A stretch of DNA of 28,821 bases from Alectoria sarmentosa (Eukaryota > Ascomycota > Lecanoromycetes > Lecanorales > Parmeliaceae): assembly GCA_009733775.1 (NCBI GenBank), contig WOGZ01000388.1:1-28821 (forward strand), in the 5' to 3' direction. A program made the position numbers and the translations under genes. Positions 20,991 through 28,821 of this stretch are shown here, piece by piece; positions within the stretch are counted from its first letter, which is position 1; each line of letters begins with the position of its first letter. The notes below the pieces were generated by a model. It ran no database searches. It saw nothing but the letters and a program-made list of their open reading frames with translations, and was not told the DNA's origin.

Positions 20991-23509
20991 AATTAATGAA
21001 AACATATTAAACATTCATAATATCATTATTAACTTTTTCGCGCACAAAATGATAAACGATATTAATGTGTTTGATGTGAACATAAAATTAAACGTTTTTT
21101 ACGAAAACGATTACGTTTTAATTATTTTCAAAAATCACAATAATCTTAAAATCCGAATCGTTAAATCGTAAAAGTTAATTAAAAAGATTTTTTAATCAAA
21201 TAACTTCTTTAATAATTTACGTTTGATCGATATATTTTATTTTATAAATAAATAATATTATAATAATTTGACATTTGTTTGATTAATTAATAACATAATT
21301 ATTTAAAATAAATAAATAATCGAAAATGAATTTTCAAATTGAATTTTCAATTCAATCAAAATTAATATAATCAAATAAATTTTTTAAAAAGTTTTTATAC
21401 ATAAATTTATAATGTATAATGTTTTTAAAATATCGAAAGATTCGAATAATCGCATTTTAATGTCTTAAAATAAAATTAATTGAATATCGATTAATTAAAA
21501 AGATAACATAAATAATATCGAAACGAATTCTCAATATAACGTATATAAAAGAATTCATAACGAATTAATATTTTTCATAAAACTTTTTGAAAATCACATA
21601 ATCTTTTTTAACAAATATTAATTTACGATTAATTTCAAATGATATATTAATAAAGATGAAATTTCAACATTTGAAATAATTAAAAAAACGTATAATATAC
21701 GCTTTTTATTTCAAACGAATAATGTTATTATAATGATTTCTTTTAACGATTATACTTAAATAAAAAACGTATGATTTTAAATTTAATACGTGAAATTTGA
21801 CGTTTAAAGCATCTTTGATTCATTTAATAATAACTTTATTACGATTTATAATTAAAACATCATCAACATAAAACGTCATAATGATTTTTTTTTTAAAATT
21901 TATAAACACATTATCATTCGATTCGATAAGATTAAGATCGAATTCTTTCATATAAATCGAAAAATGTTAATATTAAACTTTAAAAAATTGCTTTAAATTA
22001 TAAAAAGTCTTATTTAATTTATAAATCTTAATATTGTTTTTATTAAAATCGTCAAATTATTGCATATAAATGTTTTTTTGAACATTATCATAAAAAAAAG
22101 CGATTTTGACGTTTATTTATTTTATATTTCAATTCATAACCGCCGCAAGCGCAAAAATCGTCTTATAATTCATAAATTTTATCATTAACGCGAAAATGTT
22201 ATAATAATTATAACCTTTTTATTATTCAAATCTTCGAACAATTTAACGTGTTTTATAATAAATAACTTTTCTTTTAAAATCTCGCTTCACGATATAAATT
22301 CAATAATTTTTAAAAATATAAATTTTTGAAAACGCTTGAATAAAGTATCAAATATTATTATTTATAAGAAATTTATATTCATCTCATATATTAATTTTTT
22401 AATTTATATAAATTATATTATTAAAGATCATTTATTCGTAGATTATAAATTCGAAAATATTAAATTTATTAATATAATTCGCAAAAATAATAAAAATAAC
22501 GAAAACTTCCGTTAAAAAATTAAACGATAAATTTTAAAGATCCGAAATAATGAAATTTTTATAATTATTAAATATTTTTTAAATAACTTTATACTCGAAA
22601 TGTTTTCGCACAATTTTCATTTTAATAAATTTCGAAAACATCGACGAAAAAAAAACGACGATAAATCTAATAATTGATATAATAAATTTAATAAATATCG
22701 CAAACACACGCATTACAATAATAACAAAATAAAATCTTTAAAAACGATTAACAATTGATAATAATCGAATATTCGCTAACGATAATCGATTTAATAATTT
22801 AATCAAAATCATAAATTCAACATTTGATAATATAATAATACGTTGCTCATTTAATGTTTCCCTTATAATAAATATTAATATAAAAAAACGTTAACATTTA
22901 TTCGAAAACTTATAAGTTTTAATCTTTTTTTCGAGGTTCATAAAATGTGAACGTTTTTCGATAAAATGTATATCGTTAATACGAATAACCTTCTTTTTAA
23001 TTAAATTATAAAAACGAAAAATAAATTCATTTTCGTAATTTAAAAGGATACATTTCTCGCTCTTATTTATAAACTTTTTTTAAATACATTTTAAAATGTA
23101 AACGATGAAATTAATGATATATAAATAAAAAAATAAAAAATTGCGATAATAAAAGATTTCGAAAAATATAATAATGATCTTAATGTTAAAAAAACGCATC
23201 GTCAAATAATTAATTATAATCATTATTTTAAATCAAAAAGATTTATTAAAATTAAAATTTAACAAAATTGAATAAATTTTATTTATCAAAATTTAATCAA
23301 ATCGCTCGACGATTTCATTTATTTTAAAATTATTTACGATAATAAGTTTTTATTTAATATTCATTTAAATGAGATATTTAAAAAAAAACTTTATTAATAT
23401 ATTCGTTTTTATTATCAAAACGAATGCGATTAATTCGATAATCGTAAAATTTTAAATAAAATTTAAAACGCAAAAATATAATGAAGATTTTATTTTTATA
23501 ATATATATA

Positions 23510-23782
23510 CCTTACGGGAACCCTATCGGATATAAATCGCGCTTTGACAAAAAGTTAAAAACGCGACAATAACAACAACGCGTCAACAATTAAAACTTTA
23601 ATCAACAATTTGTCAACAATTTTCCAACAATTTCTCAACAACAAATTGTTAATGTCAACAATCTGTCAACAATGCGTCAACAATTTTTCAACATTTTATC
23701 AACAATTTTTGATTTGTCAACAAATTGTTTTTATTCTCAAATAGTTACCAATTTGTTTATAAATAGGGTATTTCCCTCAAGG
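23510..23782. mobile_element. MITE-like element inserted in the integrase of C
   Basis: This 273-bp insertion is absent from A and B at the homologous place. It is bordered by TA on both sides (23508-23509 and 23783-23784), as with Tc1/mariner-type target duplications. The ends are imperfect terminal inverted repeats: CCTTACGGGAACCCTAT on the left and, reversed, CCTTGAGGGAAATACCCTAT on the right. It has no coding capacity. The inside is filled with TCAACAAT words in two 11-bp-period arrays. Its G+C content and intact CpA sites are clearly higher than those of its host, so it looks younger than the RIP of C. Confidence 0.78.
23602..23706. repeat. 11-bp-period TCAACAAT iterons in the MITE
   Basis: TCAACAAT-like words start at 23602, 23613, 23624 and 23635, and again at 23655, 23666, 23677, 23688 and 23699, all at exact 11-bp steps. 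Additional copies lie at 23583 and 23717 out of phase. The two arrays flank AACAAATTGTT, which is itself palindromic. Confidence 0.85.
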
Positions 23783-24889
23783 TAATAAATCTCAAAATAA
23801 TAAATGAAATCGTTTTTAAACGTTATAAAATATTTATAATCGTTAAAATTAATAAAAGTCAAAAACTTAATAAAATCATTATAAACAAATTCGTTCGATA
23901 AAATATCAAAAATTATAAAATTATTATAAAAAATAATCTTTTAACGATTTATCATATAACATTCATAAATATATTTCTCGATAATATTTTTAAAAAAATT
24001 CACTTTTATAATGATATTAAAAAGTTTATTAAGATTTTATTAATTCAAATGATTTATGCGAATATATTATAATTAATAAATCGAATTTGAAAAAACGTTA
24101 TAAACGATTAAAACATTATTATTTTTTTATAAATTCAAAAAAAACAAATCGCGATTTTACGTACTAATTAATATTATATTATTTTAAATTAAAACACAAT
24201 CTTTTTTATAAAAAACGACTTCAATATCGATATTTAAAAACTTTTTAATCGATAAAAGATTAATGTTTATATCGAACATATGCAAAACATTGAAAATCGT
24301 TAAAATAACGCGTTTATTATTAACATTGCAATTAAAATTAATAATATCATAAATAAAAAATTAAATTTTAACGTTTTCAATGTCTTTGATAAATCGAGAT
24401 TAAATCTTAATATAAATAATGAATATTAAATAATTAATAAAGAAATAACGAGTGTAATTCGAATTTATCATCACTCGAATATCGAGATTTATAAATTTAA
24501 TAAATGATAAACTTTTATTCAAATTAAGGTTCGTTATCAAAGTAATAAAGTTTTCATCTTAATCTGCTTAATTAATTACACTCAAAATGTTAAAATCATT
24601 TAAAATGAAATTCGAATGATTTTGATCGTTCAATTTATCTTGAAATGTTATATAAACATAAAAATAATCGTTTTTTTTTTTTAATATACGTTATATTAAC
24701 GTTGAAATAATCATTCTACTCTAAAACGAAAACGTTAAATAACGTTTTTTTAATGCGTTTACGCTTGACACTTAAAGCGTTAATATTCACATAAATAATA
24801 TCGATTTGCGTCTTTTTCTTTTTTTTTTATTTATTTATAAACTTTTCAAACTTTAAATAAAAGAATTTAATTCAACATTTAATTAAAAA

Positions 24890-25366
24890 ATGTTTGAATT
24901 TGCGATCAACGGTTTTATAAAAAACATAAATTTTATGATTAATAAAGTCAGAATCATCAAAACCGCTTTTAATGAATTATTTATTTTTATTATTGCGATA
25001 AACGAATATAATAATATTATCTTTTTTGATTACGAGCATATAACGTTTTTTATTCATTACATTATAAATAATCAAATCGAATTTAATTGCATTCGAATCA
25101 TAAAATACATAAATTTAAATATAAATTATCATAAAAACGTCGTAAATTTCGTCAAATCTCATAAAAAAGAATTAAATAAAATAAAGCTTTAATAATAATA
25201 ATAAATCGTTCAAATTAACGATTTCGATATTAATTTTATAAAAGTCTTTTTCATATTAACGAACGTCTTTTTTGAAATTAATGTTGATGTTATACAATTA
25301 ACGCACAAATTCGATATAAAATTCAAAATTCATAAATTTATAATAAATATTAATAACGTTTAACAT
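24890..25366 (-). pseudogene. Gag remnant of element C
   Basis: This minus-strand frame of 159 codons is homologous to the Gag remnant of A and two codons shorter. The zinc-knuckle-like tail reads YVFYKTVDRKFKH and is followed by FLIKC, with Tyr at the expected Cys positions (TGT to TAT). MLVIKKDNIIIF matches MLIIKNDDIVIF of A. The 100-residue plus-strand ATG frame at 24890-25192 overlaps it and is judged a shadow, because the minus-strand frame extends further and fits Gag organisation. Confidence 0.7.
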
Positions 25367-26934
25367 AGTTTGAGAATTTTTATTATATTTTTTAATAAAT
25401 TAATAATCAACGTAATCAAAACGTTAACGAATAATTACGCAAATTTTAAACTTAATAATGTTAATAAAAGATTAAAAATTATTCAACATTAATCAATCAT
25501 TAATATCTTCGCTTCATTTAATGTATTCGATAATAAATTTCAAAATAACAATAAAAATTAAAAAGAAATTACCTTTATTATTCACAAAAACATTTTCAAT
25601 AACATTTTAAACGTTGAATTCAATCATCGATATCGAAAAAAATAAATGAAAAAATATAAAAAATTAATAATGATGATGAAAATAATGGAAACGAATTTTT
25701 TTTTATCATAATTGAAAATGAATTGAAAAAATCGTTTTAAAAAATGCCGCTTTGAGAAAATGTTAAAATAAACAAATTCGATAATAATTCAAAAAATAAT
25801 TCGAACGTTTCAAAAAAAATTGATAAACGAAATCGTTTATTTTTAACGCGTAAATCAAAAATTTCGATATCGTTTAAAACGTCAAATAATTTCTCGTTAA
25901 TTTCAAAATCGCTATCGCACGACGATAATATAAAAAAGATAAAATAAATATTTTATCAATCTTTATCAAAGTCGTTTAAGTTTTTATCAATATCAATTAA
26001 TTGTTATTATTATATTTCAAGATTTTATAATAATAATGAAAAATGTTTATATGAAAATTAATGATAAATTTAAATGATAATATTATAATAAAATAATGTT
26101 AATAATATAAAAGATTTGATTTTGAATTTGATAATAAAAATTCAATTCGATTAAGATTATATTAAATATAATTATAAATGTGTAAATCTCTTTAAAAGAT
26201 TCGCATTTTTTTTATGTTATTTAATCAAAATCTCGAATTCAAAATATTCACTTCGACGATTATTATTATAAAATTAAAATTAATCAAATTTTATAATTAT
26301 AATAATAAAATGTTATTGATAACGAATAAAAAATTCGATAATAAAATTTTAATCTCTTTTTTTAAAAGGTTTTTGAAATCAAAACGTTAATTTTAACACA
26401 CAAAGTTTATTGTTTTTAATTTCAAATAAATTTTTAAACGTTTAAATGATAATAAAGTCAACTTTGAGTTGTTTTAAATGATAATTAAATTAATAATAAT
26501 GTTGATATTCAATTATTTAATTTGTTTTATTAATTCGATATATTATTAAAAATGCAAATCATTAATTTGATGAAATATCATAAAAACAAAAACATTTTTT
26601 TTTTATTTAATGTGTTTCACGCAAAGAAATTGATAATGTTATAAAAATCTTATCATAATTTAATCGCATGATCGTATGCGAGCTCGATTAAAAGCGGATA
26701 ATTTCGACTCACCAAAAATTAAAAGACTTCTAACTTTCGAATTTCGAATCATGATCATTCAAATTCAAAGATCATTTTATAAATAAAAATTACTCATTTC
26801 AAAAAAATTGATTAATTGAATAAAGATCTTTATAATTGATTGTTTTATTGCGATGAATATGAAATACCTAAAAACAATTATAATTATGATGATAAATAAA
26901 TAAATTATGTTTATAATGATCGTCGAACAAATTC

Positions 26935-26946
26935 GGGTTTATAATC
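26935..26946 (-). promoter_or_regulatory. Primer-binding site of element C
   Basis: The plus strand reads GGGTTTATAATC directly inside the 5' LTR, a C to T altered form of the initiator tRNA-Met anticodon arm GGGCTCATAACC. Confidence 0.78.
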
Positions 26947-27071
26947 TGTGAAAATATGATGTAAAACATTTAGTTATATTGTTTTAAGAGTGTTATAAAG
27001 GAAAGTGCGATCTATGTTACGGGCGCATGCGCTCGTGTCATGTGACCTATCACGTGACCTGAATTTCGACA
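26947..27071 (-). repeat. 5' LTR of element C
   Basis: 125 bp with TGT...ACA ends. CACGTG at 27051-27056 is intact; the partner reads CATGTG (27039-27044). The GCGCATGCGC palindrome is intact near 27023. Confidence 0.93.
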
Positions 27072-28821
27072 AATGATTCGGTTTAAGATTATATATAATT
27101 GATTATAAATGAAGATTTTCGATTATAAATATAAGTCGACTTGTTGTAAAAATTGATTTTGCGATTTATTGATCGTTATGTTAAAAATTAAACGAATTAA
27201 ATATTGAATGCGTCGAAAAAGAATATATAAATTGTTCGAATTGAACGAAATAAGAGATATACGTGATATATAATAACGTTTATCATTATGTTCGTTTTCA
27301 AAAATGTGATAATCGAGTATTTTAAATTCAATATGTTTGATTTATAAGCGTGTTTCATTGCATAAATTTTATAATTGTTATAAATTTGTTAATAACATTA
27401 TTATATAATTCTTTTTCAATTTTAAATAATAAGATGATAAAAAGATTGATTTAAAAACGTTTATGAATTCGATAAATAAAAAAAAGTTATTTTCTTCATT
27501 AACGACTTAATTATGATTAATATATATCGTTTTAATTTTAAGAAATTTGTCAAGAATTTAATTATTGAATTGAATAATGTTTTTATTAAGAATGCAAAGA
27601 ATCGTTTTAAAAATGTAAAAGTTAAATGCTCGATATAAATTCAAATCGTGATAAATAATATCAATTAAGTTTATGATAATATTATTTAATAATTAATCGA
27701 TAAGTTAATCGATAATCTCTCATTCTTTTATATTTATTGAAATTTTATTATTTATATTCAAAAGATTATTTGCGAATGCTTTTATATTAATATAATCTTA
27801 TTTAATTAAATTCGAATTGCGAAATTTTATATTTTTCGTGAATTTGAGAATTTGAATATAATTTTATAAATATAAGATTTTTAAAATAAATATAACGATA
27901 CGCCCTAATTTAACGTCTTTAATGATTAATAAAATTTGATAAAAGTCGTCGCAAAAGCATATGATTATGTTATTAAACGATTTAAGATCTTTGCGAATAT
28001 TTTGAAACATATAATTAATAATCTTAATATTATAATATTTTATATCGAGATTTCATTTCAAAAGATTAATTCAATTGCATATAATAATTTGATTAAATTA
28101 AATTCATTTGTAACATCGTAAGAGAATTGAATAATAACATTTAAAAAGATCTTAAAACGAAAATAAACAATATAATTTTTTTGAAAAAAAATTAAAATGA
28201 TGTTTGAAGAAGTCACAACAATTATTATTTTAAAGATTTCGCGTATTTTTCATAAAACGATGTTTTGAAACATAATTTTATTTATATTCTCGTAATCGTT
28301 CAAAAAAAAGAAATAATTATTAAAAAGAGACATCGCGTTTCAAATAGCGTTTATAATTATCATTTGATTATTATTAAAATTCGTTCACATTTGTTTTCAA
28401 ATGTTTATTTAATAAAAACGTTTTTCGCGTAAAAGATGATTGCGTTCGTCGTTATAATATTATTTATAATTATATTACATTTTTAATAAATCAAAATCGT
28501 TAATTAAATTAATATTTTTTATAAAATTGAAATTTTTTTTTTAAATAAATTTGAATTAAATGAAAATAGAAGTTTTCGATAATAATTTATTTCGTTTATA
28601 TATCGTTTGATAAAGCGAAGTTTTGATAATGAATTTAAAGAATATATATATAATCGTCAAAGATTTTAAGCAAAAAAATGTGTTAATGATAAAAGAAATA
28701 AAAGGAATTGCGGGTAAATAAAAGAAAAATACGTTTAATGAAATCACTTTTGATAAAAGAAAAAAGAAACATTATATTAAAAAAAGTGATAATGTTTTAT
28801 TATAATAAATAACGCGATAAT
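27072..28821. other. AT-rich block right of element C, nothing recognised
   Basis: 1.75 kb with dense stops in all frames. ATG frames at 27936-28121 (plus, 61 residues) and 28556-28747 (minus, 63 residues) show no recognised motif and no second copy in the window. No RNA gene or terminal repeat was found. Confidence 0.5.

Larger units (their letters stand above)
20998..24010 (-). pseudogene. Pol remnant of element C, interrupted by a MITE
   Basis: Minus-strand pol remnant. Near the 3' end the RNase H tail reads HINIVYHFVREKV (21069 downward), after which the last 60 codons seen in A are deleted. The RT YVDD box is intact at 21870-21859 within FYVDDVLII. The MDxKxAFL box (near 22110) reads INVKIAFF, with Asn for the first catalytic Asp, and is followed by a one-base deletion relative to A. 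The integrase core is split: INFNDYKYFITFKNDF lies right of the MITE (from about 23880 downward), and FLRFK plus NRIRFDNKNEYI lie left of it (about 23490 downward). The intact YVDD suggests this domain was hit less by RIP, but the protein cannot be functional. Confidence 0.87.
19789..27071 (-). mobile_element. Copia element C, full-length, with nested MITE
   Basis: This 7.28-kb element is bounded by 125-bp LTRs (19789-19913 and 26947-27071). The flanking 5-mers are AATAA (19784-19788) and AATGA (27072-27076), a target-site duplication with one RIP-type change. It is colinear with A except for a MITE insertion of about 275 bp in integrase and a 206-bp deletion at the pol end. Correcting for both gives about 7.2 kb, the length of A. 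Gag, integrase, RT and RNase H remnants read on the minus strand. Confidence 0.92.

Noticed and set aside
20986..21171. Plus-strand 61-residue frame
   Set aside because: It is the antisense of the RNase H tail of C, which reads HINIVYHFVREKV on the minus strand.
1..28821. CRISPR array, tRNA or rRNA genes
   Set aside because: The tandem arrays have no conserved-repeat and unique-spacer pattern. The CAT anticodon-like sites are retrotransposon primer sites without a tRNA fold around them.

Overview
The window is roughly four-fifths A+T. I see no gene that is likely to be intact. It looks like a heterochromatic, transposon-packed stretch of a filamentous ascomycete (Pezizomycotina) genome that has undergone repeat-induced point mutation (RIP). 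The evidence is that homologous copies of one retrotransposon differ almost only by C:G to T:A transitions, that their reading frames are broken mainly by TAA where Gln or Trp is expected, and that many surviving C residues sit in CpG. The organism call is inference; nothing identifies a species.

Layout. 1-536 and 17880-18508 are two direct copies of a dispersed repeat, here called R. R carries a 28-bp minisatellite (three units in the left copy, six in the right) and an array of TCAACAAT-like words at an exact 11-bp period. Between the two R copies lie: an anonymous AT-rich block (537-3296); Ty1/copia element A, full length on the minus strand (3297-10485); a 132-bp GC-richer spacer (10486-10617); copia element B, minus strand, 5' two-thirds only (10618-14788); copia fragment D, plus strand, RT/RNase H end to 3' LTR (14789-16605); and a 1.27-kb block of unknown content (16606-17879). 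To the right lie 18509-19788 (nothing recognised), copia element C, full length on the minus strand (19789-27071), and 27072-28821 (nothing recognised). C has a 273-bp MITE-like insertion (23510-23782) in its integrase.

The copia elements share one plan. The LTR is about 125 bp (TGTCGAAATTC...TTTTCACA in the sense orientation). A primer-binding site complementary to the anticodon region of initiator tRNA-Met follows, then gag with a zinc-knuckle-like tail, integrase, reverse transcriptase and RNase H. The order integrase before RT defines Ty1/copia. A 3' non-coding tail of about 1-1.2 kb comes next, then a polypurine tract and the 3' LTR. All copies are dead: catalytic Asp codons have become Asn and the frames are interrupted.

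Insertion order can be read in part. B interrupts D inside D's pol frame. A sits beside truncated B with a TSD that fits after allowing RIP changes. The MITE landed in C and looks much less mutated, so it is probably younger than the RIP of C. The most unusual signal is the 11-bp iteron array shared by R and the MITE. I found no RNA gene, CRISPR array or host operon, and no evidence for a new functional protein system.
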